Shown: piece by piece, positions 1 through 8,963 of the stretch | Numbering within the stretch: position 1 is the stretch's first letter | Layout: every line of letters begins with the position of its first letter | The notes under the pieces: model-generated | Databases searched by the model: none | What the model was told of the DNA's origin: nothing | The model's input: only the letters and a program-made list of their open reading frames with translations | Translations under genes and position numbers: made by a program | Source: Methanococcoides sp. AM1 | GTDB lineage: Archaea; Halobacteriota; Methanosarcinia; Methanosarcinales; Methanosarcinaceae | Assembly: GCF_900774055.1 (NCBI RefSeq) | Contig: NZ_CAAGSW010000003.1 | Span: 369,017-433,016, forward strand | Length of the DNA stretch: 64,000 nucleotides | Reading direction: 5' to 3'

Positions 1-23
1 TTTAAATCTTACATTAGAGAACC

Positions 24-632
24 TTAAGCAGTTTGCTGTAATATCTCAGTATCTGCCAAACTCCAGACGACCTCTCCATTGAACTTATAATCAACCGGCT
101 CTATTACACGAGGAGACCTTAAAAGCCAACCCTTAATGTTCTCACAATAGTTATCTTCGCGATTCAAGTGACGTCTTTGGTCAAGTTTGAAATGAAAATC
201 CGATTCATATTCCATACATTCGACCAGGTTTGCGGTCCCGATTATCATTCCAGTGGGCAGATCATCAAATAGGTCAGCAGGAACATCGCAGTTCTCATTC
301 ACCCATTTCAGGTCCTTTTTGCGAACAGGTGCTCTGCTCGCATAGATCGCTATCGTTCCCCGGATAGAAGTATTCTTCGAACGTATGTCTATATTTTTTA
401 GCCCATGTATTACCAGTGATGCCCATGGCTGCCTTATCGCAAGTACATGTATCTTCGGATATGGTAATGCATGCTCGTCCCCCATGTCAATACCGCATTC
501 GAAAAGCGTGGTCTGCTGATGTGTGGAAGGTAAGAAACGATCAAAATAAGTTGGTTCTTTTGGAACAACAGAAACTTCCCATTTTTCAGGAAATCTGATG
601 TCTGCTTTTGTGGGTGTCTGCTCTTGAACCAT
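24..632 (-). CDS. ASCH-domain protein
   Basis: A 202-residue soluble protein. From about residue 62 it shows an ASCH (PUA-like) fold: IRQPWASLVIHGLKNIDIR contains the family's G-x-K-x-x-(D/E)-x-R loop, followed by the strands GTIAIYAS and GMIIGTANLVEC. ASCH domains are thought to bind RNA, and some family members act on modified nucleosides; the actual substrate here cannot be read from sequence. The N-terminal 60 residues look like a less conserved extension. It ends with TAA near the window edge and has no obvious operon partner. Domain call fairly sure, function unknown. Confidence 0.7.
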   Translation of the reverse strand: MVQEQTPTKADIRFPEKWEVSVVPKEPTYFDRFLPSTHQQTTLFECGIDMGDEHALPYPKIHVLAIRQPWASLVIHGLKNIDIRSKNTSIRGTIAIYASRAPVRKKDLKWVNENCDVPADLFDDLPTGMIIGTANLVECMEYESDFHFKLDQRRHLNREDNYCENIKGWLLRSPRVIEPVDYKFNGEVVWSLADTEILQQTA

Positions 633-990
633 CTTATTTATCCATATTGATTGTTATATAAATAATTTTATGTGGAACAGTGCGCTGCAGCCTTCTTCAT
701 AAATAGGTCTATTTTGAGATCTGAAGGTAATCGTTTTGGCCAACATGAACTCAATGCAGAGATATTGAATGACAATCCTGATGCTCTCTGAAATAGAGAA
801 ATCATAGATGTCCATCATGTTTCGGAGATTGGGAAACCTTTACTTCGGTTTCCAAGTGGATTCGTTGTGAGTGGTGGATTAGACTTTAAAGGGAAAGTCA
901 TTCACCATCTTAATGTAGTAAGTTCTAGCCTACATCAAAAGTTTTATAGTTGCATTAATTATATCCTAAAGTAGCAAGGAGTGAAAACGT
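633..990. other. intergenic, no gene seen
   Basis: About 360 bases between two divergently transcribed genes. I see no credible open reading frame or RNA gene. An A/T-rich TATA-like stretch near 940-965 could serve the downstream secreted protein. Confidence 0.4.
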
Positions 991-1497
991 ATGAAACGAA
1001 CACTTTTACTTATCGTCCTGGTGTTGATACTAATATCAATAGATACCGCATCAGCCTTAGTCACAAAAGAAGCAGATAATCTGCAATATCAAGTGAACCA
1101 CTCTGACACTATTATAGTCGGAAAGGTAGTGGACCGTGATATTATCGGTTTTACAATAGAAATTGAAGAGTGCCTAAAGAACCCACAACCGACTGAAAAT
1201 ATAACAGTTACATCATTTAATGGCTTTGGTGTTCCACAAGACGATGTGCATTTTAATATGAATGAAACCGTAATCTTAATGCTTCGAAAAGATACATTGG
1301 ATGAAAGTATGTTTCGTGTAGTATCTGAATCTTATGGAAAACACCCAGTATCTAATAAAGACGAAATTGTCAAAGCAATAGAATTTGAAAAAGAAACAAA
1401 TGAAGAGATGGCAAGCAATGAGATCCCATTTATCGGACTTGCTGGTATGTCAATTGCCGTGTCAAGTGCTTTTTTGTTGTTAAGGAAATATGATTGA
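991..1497 (+). CDS. secreted or membrane-anchored protein of unknown function
   Basis: A 168-residue protein with a cleavable-looking signal peptide (residues 1-22, MKRTLLLIVLVLILISIDTA) and a C-terminal hydrophobic segment (about 143-163) ending LLLRKYD, so it is probably exported and held at the membrane by its tail. The middle part is beta-rich and polar (HSDTIIVGKVVDRDIIGF). I do not recognise a family. The start follows AAGGAGTGAAAACGT. It sits 68 bases upstream of another small membrane protein on the same strand, so the two may be co-transcribed. Confidence 0.65.
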   Translation: MKRTLLLIVLVLILISIDTASALVTKEADNLQYQVNHSDTIIVGKVVDRDIIGFTIEIEECLKNPQPTENITVTSFNGFGVPQDDVHFNMNETVILMLRKDTLDESMFRVVSESYGKHPVSNKDEIVKAIEFEKETNEEMASNEIPFIGLAGMSIAVSSAFLLLRKYD

Positions 1498-1565
1498 GAT
1501 CATTTCTAATATGATGAATGGGTGGAATCATCCACTCCTATTTTTTTAATGAGGGGGGTAAATTA

Positions 1566-1892
1566 ATGAATTTCGAATTAAAGATGTTGATTGGGAGTCT
1601 ATTTCTATTAGCTCTAGTTTTTTTTAGCTTTATATATCAGCCAGGTGCTGGATTATATGTGGCTGCTTACGAAGTAAACGAAACCCCACCAAATTACATA
1701 GAAGTTACCATGGAAGAACTGGATGAGTATCCGTATATTAAAAAGGCTGTAATGCAACCAGGTAAAGAGATCAAAGTACCCACGAAAGAACAAATGGATG
1801 TAACTTCTTACAGAATATTTCGAGAAAGTGAATCAGATTGTATCAAAATCAATGATACGTATTATTGTCTAAGTCTAACCTTCGCTGATTGA
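1566..1892 (+). CDS. small membrane-anchored hypothetical protein
   Basis: About 108 residues with a single N-terminal membrane segment (about residues 6-22) and a polar, presumably external domain holding two cysteines near the C terminus (SDCIKINDTYYCLSL) that could form a disulfide. An upstream in-frame ATG at 1518 exists, but GAGGGGGG lies directly before the ATG at 1566, which also gives a sensible signal-anchor N terminus, so I take 1566. No family recognised. Probably in an operon with the preceding secreted protein. Confidence 0.6.
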   Translation: MNFELKMLIGSLFLLALVFFSFIYQPGAGLYVAAYEVNETPPNYIEVTMEELDEYPYIKKAVMQPGKEIKVPTKEQMDVTSYRIFRESESDCIKINDTYYCLSLTFAD

Positions 1893-1980
1893 TCTTATTT
1901 TCTGCTATAATTCTTATCCGGATATCTTCTTTTCCAATAGTTAGCTATATTTACATGGATGCAATTTAGAGTACAAGAAT

Positions 1981-2055
1981 AGTTTATATACTAACAGGCT
2001 TATCAAAAGCGTCATAAAGCGCTATACATATCATTTTGATAACTTTGTAAGGTGA
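1981..2055 (+). promoter_or_regulatory. aspS promoter region: TATA box, inverted repeat, RBS
   Basis: AGTTTATATACT at 1981-1992 resembles an archaeal TATA box. Perfect 9-bp arms TTATCAAAA (2000-2008) and TTTTGATAA (2034-2042) flank a 25-base spacer around the expected transcription start. AAGGTGA at 2049-2055 is the ribosome binding site for the ATG at 2060. The arms could be an operator or form a leader hairpin. Confidence 0.4.
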
Positions 2056-2059
2056 ATAT

Positions 2060-3391
2060 ATGTCATTAGAAAACCCAAGAACACATTATACCTCACAGAT
2101 CGATCCGGAGAAGGTCGGAGATGAGAAGGTCACCGTCTGCGGATGGGTACATGAAGTAAGAGACCTTGGCGGTATCTGCTTCCTGGTTGTCCGTGACCGC
2201 GAAGGAAGGGCACAGGTCACACTTGTCAAGAAGAAGATCGACAAGGAGATCTTTGATACTGCAAGAAAGCTGGTGCGTGAGTCAATCGTGGCTGTGACCG
2301 GTTTCGCAAAGCCTGAAGGAAAGGCTCCAAATGGCTATGAGATCATCCCTGAAGAGATCGTTGTCCTCAACGAGGCTGAATCACCACTTCCAATGGACAC
2401 CACCGGAAAGGTAGATGCTGAACTTGACACACGTCTTGATTCCAGGTTCATTGACCTTAGACGTGAAAAGACCACAGCGATATTCAAGATAAGGCATGAG
2501 GTACTTCGTGCAGTAAGGAATTTCCTGTCTGAAGAAGGTTTTATCGAGACATCAAGCCCGAAGGTCGTTGCAACAGCTACCGAGGGTGGTACATCTCTTT
2601 TCCCTATCACATACTTTGACAGGGAAGCATTCCTGAACCAGAGTCCACAGCTGTTCAAGCAGATCCTTATGTCCGGCGGACTTGACAGGGTCTTCGAGAT
2701 CGGTCCTATCTTCAGGGCAGAAGAGCACGACACCCGCAGGCACCTTAATGAAGCTACATCCATCGATATCGAGGCAAGTTTCGTAGACCACTTTGAGGTC
2801 ATGGAGATCCTCGAGAACATGATCGCTTACGTCTATGAGCAGGTCATCGAGAACGAGGCAGCTTCCCTTGAGAACCTTGGAATTGAGCTCGAAGTTCCAA
2901 AGACGCCTTTCATGAAGATCCCATACAGTGAAGCTATTGACATCGTCAATGCTAAGGGTGAGGAAATGATCGAATGGGGCGGGGATCTTGGTACCGTTGC
3001 AGAGCACACCATTGGTGAGCATGTATTCAAGGAAACCGGAGAATCACACTATTTCATCACTGACTGGCCAACCGAGATCAAGCCATTCTATGCTATGCCT
3101 TATGAGAACGACCCATTGATATCCAAGTCATTTGATATGATGCACAGGACAATGGAGCTTTCCTCCGGTGCACAGCGTATTCACCTGCATGACATGCTTA
3201 AGGAAAGGATCGAATCCCAGGGACTTAATCCTGATGGCTTTGACTTCTACCTGCGTGCATTCAAGTATGGTATGCCACCACACTCCGGATGGGGTGTCGG
3301 TTGTGAGCGTCTTGTTATGACAATGCTTGGTGTTGAGAATATTCGCGATACTGTTCTGTTCCCAAGGGACAGGAAGCGACTGTCACCTTAA
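2060..3391 (+). CDS. aspS: aspartyl-tRNA synthetase, archaeal type
   Basis: A 443-residue class IIb synthetase charging tRNA(Asp) with aspartate in the cytoplasm. An N-terminal OB-fold anticodon-binding domain ([20 protein letters not shown], about 24-43) is followed by the catalytic core: motif 2 at [20 protein letters not shown] and motif 3 at [15 protein letters not shown] near the C terminus. The length is that of the short archaeal/eukaryotic-type enzyme without the bacterial GAD insertion. Whether it is discriminating or also charges tRNA(Asn) cannot be settled from this window. A hairpin plus T-run follows the stop codon directly, so rpiA is likely transcribed separately or by readthrough. 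Confidence 0.95.
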   Translation: MSLENPRTHYTSQIDPEKVGDEKVTVCGWVHEVRDLGGICFLVVRDREGRAQVTLVKKKIDKEIFDTARKLVRESIVAVTGFAKPEGKAPNGYEIIPEEIVVLNEAESPLPMDTTGKVDAELDTRLDSRFIDLRREKTTAIFKIRHEVLRAVRNFLSEEGFIETSSPKVVATATEGGTSLFPITYFDREAFLNQSPQLFKQILMSGGLDRVFEIGPIFRAEEHDTRRHLNEATSIDIEASFVDHFEVMEILENMIAYVYEQVIENEAASLENLGIELEVPKTPFMKIPYSEAIDIVNAKGEEMIEWGGDLGTVAEHTIGEHVFKETGESHYFITDWPTEIKPFYAMPYENDPLISKSFDMMHRTMELSSGAQRIHLHDMLKERIESQGLNPDGFDFYLRAFKYGMPPHSGWGVGCERLVMTMLGVENIRDTVLFPRDRKRLSP

Positions 3392-3405
3392 AGGTGGCAG
3401 TTTTC
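3380..3405 (+). terminator. hairpin terminator after aspS
   Basis: CTGTCACCTT and AAGGTGGCAG form a stem of up to ten pairs overlapping the aspS stop codon, followed by TTTT. A/T-rich sequence continues beyond. Strength as an archaeal terminator is inferred. Confidence 0.5.
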
Positions 3406-3430
3406 ATCATTTATTTTCCAGCAGAAGGGA

Positions 3431-4132
3431 ATGAAAATGAAAGAAAGAAATGCAAATGCATCAAGTACTGAGAAGCAGGCAGCAGGTATTGCAGCAGCTG
3501 ATCTTGTGAAGGACGGCATGGTAATCGGTCTTGGAACCGGCTCTACTACAGCTTTTGCTATTGCAGAGGTTGGAAGACGTGTAAGGGAAGAAGGCTTGAA
3601 CGTTCTTGCAGTTGTTACATCCTATCAGGCTGAAATGCTTGCTATTGAAGCAGGTGTGCCACTTACAAGCCTCGCTGAGCACCCTGTGCTTGACCTTGCT
3701 ATCGATGGTGCGGATCAGGTCGATGCTAACCTGAACGTAATCAAGGGCGGCGGTGCAGCACACACTCGTGAGAAGGTCGTTGCTCATTCAGCAAAACGCT
3801 TTGTTGTGGTCGCAGATGATTCCAAGATGAGCGAGAAACTTGAGCACTTCGTGCCTGTAGAAGTACTTCCATATGCAAGGGAACTTGTGAAAAAGCAGAT
3901 GATCGAACTTGGCGGTGTCCCTGTAATAAGAATGGCATCCCGCAAGGACGGTCCTGTTATCTCCGATAACGGAAATGTCATCATGGATGTTGAATTCGGC
4001 ACCATTGAGGACCCCGCAGAACTCTACCAGAGGCTGTCCACATGCGTGGGTGTTGTAGAACACGGTCTTTTCCTGAACACCAACGAGGTTTATGTTGGCA
4101 GGAAAGGCGGCGCTGTTGAGATCATAAAATAA
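3431..4132 (+). CDS. rpiA: ribose-5-phosphate isomerase A
   Basis: A 233-residue cytoplasmic enzyme interconverting ribose 5-phosphate and ribulose 5-phosphate. Family signatures are clear: phosphate-binding [12 protein letters not shown] (about 33-44), DGADQVD (about 91-97) and the active-site segment [14 protein letters not shown] (about 105-118). The start at 3431 follows GAAGGGA; a second ATG two codons later is possible. In methanogens it supplies ribose phosphate alongside the ribulose monophosphate route. It is followed by a strong hairpin terminator. Confidence 0.93.
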   Translation: MKMKERNANASSTEKQAAGIAAADLVKDGMVIGLGTGSTTAFAIAEVGRRVREEGLNVLAVVTSYQAEMLAIEAGVPLTSLAEHPVLDLAIDGADQVDANLNVIKGGGAAHTREKVVAHSAKRFVVVADDSKMSEKLEHFVPVEVLPYARELVKKQMIELGGVPVIRMASRKDGPVISDNGNVIMDVEFGTIEDPAELYQRLSTCVGVVEHGLFLNTNEVYVGRKGGAVEIIK

Positions 4133-4150
4133 TCGTCGTATTACAATTTC

Positions 4151-4202
4151 CAATGCGTGGTCCTTTAAGATATATTCAGGACCTGCATTGTGCTTTTTTT
4201 AT
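4151..4202 (+). terminator. hairpin terminator after rpiA
   Basis: CAATGC plus GGTCCT pair with AGGACC plus GCATTG across a 13-base A/T-rich loop, and a run of seven T follows at 4194-4200. It lies between convergent genes and could act on both strands. Confidence 0.6.
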
Positions 4203-4243
4203 TTTTGGATTTTGATCGATAATATATTGACATATAAGATTGA

Positions 4244-5515
4244 TCAAAAACTTTTGATCACCATTTCTTTCAATGATTCTTCGATATTAAAGATCTCATC
4301 CATATTCTCGGCTAAGAGTATAACAGCAAAATCTCCGGATAACGACAATGTATCACAGCTAAAAGGAAATACGGAATTTAATTTTTTGCCATCATAAAGT
4401 ACTGGTTCAATACGTTCAGTTAGCTCAAGAAATGAACATGCTGTTGTTTTGATCTTTATAAATTTCCAGTATGGAACGGGGGAAAACAATTCTTTAATGT
4501 TATCTACGATCATGCTTACATAAGAGGAACCGTTAAAACGAGCATTATTTTCAACAGGAAATATACCATCATCCGATACAATATAATCTATACCGACTAC
4601 ACCCCGATATCCGAATTCAGCCATATTAGTTACAATTTTTGCAGATGTTTTTGTAATGCAATTTAAAGTATCTGCTGATGCATTTGCTTCTTTGAGAGTC
4701 CCAACGTGTACCATCCCCCTTTCGCATATTTGATCTCGCATGCCAAGTGAATTTATATTTCCATCTCTGCTGATCGCCAACTGATCATTCGGAGAAGAAG
4801 AAACATTCAGAAAAGGCTCAATGATAACAGATCTTTCACCGCTAACTGCGATTTCGTGATATATTTCAGAAATATCATTGCCTTTCGTTTTGTATAACGA
4901 CATACCGGCTTCACCCAAAGTACCGCGAATAATAACAGTTTCGCAGGTTGACAGATATTCGTTAATGATGTTTTCCAGATCTGTACAATTTTCATTGTCT
5001 TCAGGATGTATTTCAAATGAAGTACCTTCAACAACAGCTATCCCTAATTCTTGACATACGGTCTTAAAAGCTGACTTATCATTATACTTTAGTGTTGCAG
5101 TTTCAGTTGCTCCAAAAAGATCAGCTCCAAGAACTTTTGCAGCTTCAGTTTCCATACGACCTGAAAACCATGGCACATATACAGGTTTTTTCCCGATCTG
5201 CCTGATGATCTTTTTAACTGGTTCAGGATCATTAACGATAAGTTCGGAGAGCGACATTCCTTCTGAATAAGCATTATATTCCACAATATGATCAGATCCC
5301 AGACCATGGGAACGCAGCCATTTATGATACTCGGAATCCAGCTTTCCGCGTAGAACTACCACATCATCAGGACGTGCTGCCGGAAGCACTCGGTCACATT
5401 TTGAATTAACGGATGCATCACGGCGCGGGAACTGTGAAAAACGATCTGCTCCGTAAATTATTAGCTCATTGTCATTGTTTGAGATGCATTTTCTGAGTGA
5501 TTGATATTCATACAT
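4244..5515 (-). CDS. ATP-grasp ligase, last gene of the CDP-headgroup cluster
   Basis: A 423-residue protein with an ATP-grasp fold from about residue 135 to 350. The C-terminal core carries the Mg-ATP motif VVGIDYIVSDDGIFPVENNARFNGS, in which E and N are the metal ligands. A Rossmann-like preATP-grasp domain precedes it (ELIIYGAD, DDVVVLRGKLDSEYHKWLRS). ATP-grasp enzymes join a carboxylate to an amine or thiol through an acyl phosphate. It starts 41 bases after the CDP-alcohol phosphotransferase gene on the same strand, so an operon is likely; I infer that it adds an amino acid or acid to the product of that pathway. The true substrates are unknown. Confidence 0.7.
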   Translation of the reverse strand: MYEYQSLRKCISNNDNELIIYGADRFSQFPRRDASVNSKCDRVLPAARPDDVVVLRGKLDSEYHKWLRSHGLGSDHIVEYNAYSEGMSLSELIVNDPEPVKKIIRQIGKKPVYVPWFSGRMETEAAKVLGADLFGATETATLKYNDKSAFKTVCQELGIAVVEGTSFEIHPEDNENCTDLENIINEYLSTCETVIIRGTLGEAGMSLYKTKGNDISEIYHEIAVSGERSVIIEPFLNVSSSPNDQLAISRDGNINSLGMRDQICERGMVHVGTLKEANASADTLNCITKTSAKIVTNMAEFGYRGVVGIDYIVSDDGIFPVENNARFNGSSYVSMIVDNIKELFSPVPYWKFIKIKTTACSFLELTERIEPVLYDGKKLNSVFPFSCDTLSLSGDFAVILLAENMDEIFNIEESLKEMVIKSF

Positions 5516-5556
5516 TAAATCTTCCTTTTTTTAGATAAGTAGTTCCCATTTTATTG

Positions 5557-6207
5557 TTACTTGCTCCACAGTATCCAGCTATAGATAACTGTTAACACCA
5601 GGACATAACCAAGGAGAACAGAAAACCACCTGCCGGAAAACTTGGGCGTTCGGATTGGTGCTAAATTAAAGACAGCCATAAACATAAACAGTGAATATAT
5701 AGCGACTGAAAAGATCGGCTGACTGAAAAAACTGTCAAACAGGAAGATAAAAGCAAGAATCAGTATATTGTTGTCAAGTGCCAATCCCATGTATGTCGAA
5801 TCATCGACCAGACCGAAAACATTGAAGTAACTCAACCGTATTGCACTGACAGCGACAATTACGAATGCACCAGGCAAGAACCATGGACTAAAATCCCCAT
5901 AGCTCAAGAGAAATACAGCGGGGCAAATTCCAAAACTTACAATATCTATCAATGAATCAAGCTGTCCACCGAAAGCTCGATATTCATCAGTTCGTCCCTT
6001 CATCCTGCGAGCAATGAGACCATCGCCCCAGTCAAAAACAACAGCCCAGATCATTCCAATTATCGCAATCGGTAAATTGCCTAATATGGCATAGTATATA
6101 CTAAGGACCGCACATAACAACCCTGCAAGAGAACAGATGTTTGGAAGATCCCGGGCGAAAGCAAGCATTCCTGTCTGATGTGATCGCTGATGGTCCGGAT
6201 CATTCAT
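5557..6207 (-). CDS. CDP-alcohol phosphotransferase family membrane enzyme
   Basis: A 216-residue protein with about six membrane helices and the CDP-alcohol phosphotransferase signature. D62-G63-x2-A66-R67, then G80-x3-D84-x3-D88 are all present, so the metal and CDP ligands are intact. The spacer between AR and G is 12 residues, where 8-9 is usual; this four-residue insertion (within GRTDEYRAF) is unusual. Such enzymes either transfer a phospho-alcohol from CDP-alcohol to a lipid or phosphatidyl from CDP-lipid to an alcohol. The gene overlaps the aminotransferase stop by one base. With a cytidylyltransferase upstream, transfer from a CDP-activated head group is the simpler reading. Confidence 0.8.
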   Translation of the reverse strand: MNDPDHQRSHQTGMLAFARDLPNICSLAGLLCAVLSIYYAILGNLPIAIIGMIWAVVFDWGDGLIARRMKGRTDEYRAFGGQLDSLIDIVSFGICPAVFLLSYGDFSPWFLPGAFVIVAVSAIRLSYFNVFGLVDDSTYMGLALDNNILILAFIFLFDSFFSQPIFSVAIYSLFMFMAVFNLAPIRTPKFSGRWFSVLLGYVLVLTVIYSWILWSK

Positions 6208-7325
6208 CAGAATACTTCCACTTTATTGGAGTCAATAACATCTACTAATGCTTCAACCAATTTGCAATTTTCTGCTTCAGTACGGCTGGCGATACGAACA
6301 TAACGGCCAGAGTCAGGTAGGGTCTTGTCCTGACAGTGTTTTATGTACATATTATGCTCAATGAACAATCTCCGTGTGACTTCAGGACCACTTTGTGCAT
6401 GATCCGGGAGGCGGCAGAAAATAAAGTTTGCATCGGGTTTGTAAACAGTCATTCCCGGGATAGCACACAGACTATTATATAGATTATACCTGTCGATCCG
6501 TACCTGCTTACAGCTTTCAACAAATTCCTGTCTGTAATCGGGCAATATCCGCAGAAACTCTTCGGCAAATCCGTTAATATTCCATATATGTACACCTTTT
6601 CTTACAGATTCAGCAAATACTAAATTTGCAGTTAGCAGATAACCGATCCTGAGACCGCAGATGCCATAGGCTTTGCTCATGCTTTTAAGGATCGCTATGT
6701 TTGGATAACGTTCGAGTTCATGTTCCAGAGTTGCCTGATCCGGATCATGTGCAAAATCCATGAAGGACTCATCGATGATCAGCATACAGTCATGTTCTGC
6801 AAGTTTTTGTGCAAGCGATATTAGATCGGACCTGGGAACCAGGATCGATGTTGGGTTATTAGGTGTTACCACGACAGCAACATCTGCTTTAACCTTGATC
6901 GCTTCAGCAGCAAACTTGTCTACATCCAATTGAAAAGATGGAAATTCAAGAGGAAATTCAACTACTTTGCCTATTGGTGCTGCATTCGCATATTCATTAA
7001 AAGATGGCACTGGAACAATTAATTTGCTGGATATGTGACCGGATATGATCTTGATAAGTTCGGCAGCACCGTTTCCTACAACGATCCTTTCAGCAGGCTG
7101 ATCGATCAGATCACCTATGAGCTCGTCAAGAGCATCCTGTGCAATAGGGTAGTTAAGGACAATGTCGTGAATTTGATCTTTAAAGCTTGTGAAAACTGCT
7201 TCTGGCGGGAAATACAGATTGTAAAGATAAGCATGATCAATAAAGTCATGGCGATAGTAACCACCATGCTGTCCGGAAATAAATTCATATTTTTCAGTTT
7301 GAGTCTCATAATTTTGTTGCATCAT
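6207..7325 (-). CDS. PLP-dependent aminotransferase/decarboxylase, HisC-CobD-like
   Basis: A 372-residue fold-type I PLP enzyme. Visible features are PNNPT (155-159, cofactor pocket), D185 in LIIDESF (pyridine N), and the Schiff-base lysine K218 in KSMSKAYGICGLRIGYL. The sequence resembles histidinol-phosphate aminotransferase and threonine-phosphate decarboxylase (CobD); these activities cannot be told apart by eye. Its position between a cytidylyltransferase and a CDP-alcohol phosphotransferase argues against histidine synthesis and for making a phosphorylated amino alcohol or amino acid. The start ATG-ATG follows GGGAGGG. The reading frame that continues past the upstream TAG overlaps this start by 20 bases. 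Confidence 0.8.
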   Translation of the reverse strand: MMQQNYETQTEKYEFISGQHGGYYRHDFIDHAYLYNLYFPPEAVFTSFKDQIHDIVLNYPIAQDALDELIGDLIDQPAERIVVGNGAAELIKIISGHISSKLIVPVPSFNEYANAAPIGKVVEFPLEFPSFQLDVDKFAAEAIKVKADVAVVVTPNNPTSILVPRSDLISLAQKLAEHDCMLIIDESFMDFAHDPDQATLEHELERYPNIAILKSMSKAYGICGLRIGYLLTANLVFAESVRKGVHIWNINGFAEEFLRILPDYRQEFVESCKQVRIDRYNLYNSLCAIPGMTVYKPDANFIFCRLPDHAQSGPEVTRRLFIEHNMYIKHCQDKTLPDSGRYVRIASRTEAENCKLVEALVDVIDSNKVEVF

Positions 7326-8304
7326 GTATTCCCTCCCTTGAATTTTTTTGATGTGACATTTTATTTTTTAAAGTCTTAGATTCAAGAAGTGGTCTTAGGT
7401 TGAAAGAGTTTGACTGAGGCAATGGCTTTAAACCTGAAAGTGAACGAGTAATCCCCACCTTCACTCCACATTTTGATTGTTGGAAAAACTGCCTTGGTCT
7501 TCCAGAGGTATGTGGCTTGGTGTCGTAAGGAATTATTGTTTCGTATTTATCCGCCTAAAATAGAGTCTCAGCCTTTGCCAGGTCTGCAACTGTATCGATC
7601 TCATACCATCGCTTGCTGTCAAAAGAGACTGTTTTAAGGTCGAGACTGCCATCAGCCACCATTTCTGCAAATACGGTTTCATAATAGCCATTTACTTTGC
7701 CGGCTGAAATGTACTGGTCAAGTCTTTCTGTAATACGATGCCATGAAGATAGTGAAAAACTGTAGATATTAACAGTCTTGTATCTGGTCTCATCAAGAGT
7801 CCCAGCAATACCATTTTGGAATTTCTTAACATTTTGGGATCTGTTGACTGTGACGGTGGAACCATTCATCCACGGTTGCATGCGTGCTACGGCAATTCTG
7901 TCAGGAGAGCACATGTCATCCAGAAGAGAACCATCAAAAACAAGATCACTTTCAACAAGTAAAAACGGCTCATTAATGATATTACGTGCCATCCAGAGTG
8001 AATATATGTTATTGGTGGTCGCGTAAAGGGGGCTTATAATAAAATCGATCTCCATTCCGCAAGCCCGTGTTTCTAAAAAATCACGAATGCATTTTTCCTG
8101 GTACCCTGTGACTACAACAAGACGTTTGAAGCCTTGCTTTTTTAAATTGATGACAAGTCTTTCAAGAATAGACGCCTCATGAACCATTGTGAGGCATTTC
8201 GGTGTGTCGCGTGTCAGGGGATAAAGACGGCTGCCCTTTCCGGCTGCCAATAATAATGCTGTAGTTATGGATCCATTACCACGATTACTGTGGTCTGAGT
8301 TCAT
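7306..8304 (-). CDS. LicC/PntC-like cytidylyltransferase with TAG at codon 250
   Basis: The first 249 residues form a nucleotidyltransferase: LAAGKGSRL (19-27), PKCL (35-38), NNIYSLW (98-104) and WYEID near residue 235, most like CTP:phosphocholine and CTP:2-aminoethylphosphonate cytidylyltransferases. It probably makes a CDP-activated head group. The frame then meets TAG (7557-7555) and continues open for 82 codons to TGA at 7308-7306, overlapping the next gene's start by 20 bases. Family members normally end about where the TAG is, so the catalytic domain is complete either way (then 7555-8304). If TAG is read as pyrrolysine, a basic, Gln/Ser-rich tail is added. Catalytic call good; tail uncertain. 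Confidence 0.75.
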
Positions 8305-8325
8305 TGTATATCCGATTGTGTTTTT

Positions 8326-8342
8326 TCCATCATATATAAAGG
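8326..8342 (-). promoter_or_regulatory. TATA box of the headgroup cluster
   Basis: On the minus strand TTTATATATG lies about 25-35 bases before the cytidylyltransferase ATG, so the transcript probably has a very short leader. No clear ribosome binding site precedes that ATG, which agrees. Confidence 0.35.
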
Positions 8343-8495
8343 AGTTGTTAGTACTTAAGGAGGATGGTAGGAATATCGGTCAATTCTGCCTCAGCTGCTA
8401 AATTAATTTAAAGATGGATATGCTGAAATCATCAAGTAATTTCAACTTGCTGAACTGATCTTACAAAAAAGAGGTAGAAAGACCTGAAATGGTCA

Positions 8496-8963
8496 TCAGA
8501 CCGATAATGCATGTGTTTTCCACGTTCTTTTTAAATTTCTGCTCATGGGCCAATAAATGGTCTCCGTTGATGTTATATTGTATCCAATAATGCTAAATTC
8601 TGAAAGACCGGTGGTATTCAATTTCACCTGACCGCTGACCCCTATCGATGATGTTTCGTTTATGATCTTTTCCACAACTATAGTGTTGTTTTCGGTAACT
8701 ATATTTTTTGAGAAATTCTCACCGAAAATTGGTTCTACCGAATTTACGTATACATCTTCATTCCCGGAATTATACAATGTGATATCATAAGACCAGATGG
8801 GAACGTCAGTATTGTTCTCATCAGCGAAATGCCCACCGGCTGACATTTCCGGTACTTGTATTCCACCGGGAACCTCTTCGACAGTTGCCATGTCATTAAT
8901 ACTATATCCTATTGCTATTCCTAAAAAAAGTATAAGCAGGCCATATACAACTGCTTTATCCAT
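8496..8963 (-). CDS. membrane-anchored hypothetical protein
   Basis: A 155-residue protein with one N-terminal membrane segment (about residues 6-23, VVYGLLILFLGIAIGYSI) and an external beta-rich domain with several N-x-S/T sites (ENNTDV, GENFSK, NETSS), as seen in archaeal surface proteins with an immunoglobulin-like fold (WSYDITLYNSGNEDVYVNSV). No family recognised. It stands alone. The C-terminal dozen residues look unlike the rest and could reflect a late frameshift, but I cannot show that. Confidence 0.6.
   Translation of the reverse strand: MDKAVVYGLLILFLGIAIGYSINDMATVEEVPGGIQVPEMSAGGHFADENNTDVPIWSYDITLYNSGNEDVYVNSVEPIFGENFSKNIVTENNTIVVEKIINETSSIGVSGQVKLNTTGLSEFSIIGYNITSTETIYWPMSRNLKRTWKTHALSV

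Noticed and set aside
2335..3030. Long antisense ORFs across aspS
   Set aside because: They are frame shadows of a clear class II synthetase, with no start signals and unnatural composition.
8360..8410. 15-codon ORF after AAGGAGG as a leader peptide
   Set aside because: It points away from the neighbouring genes and is too short to support.
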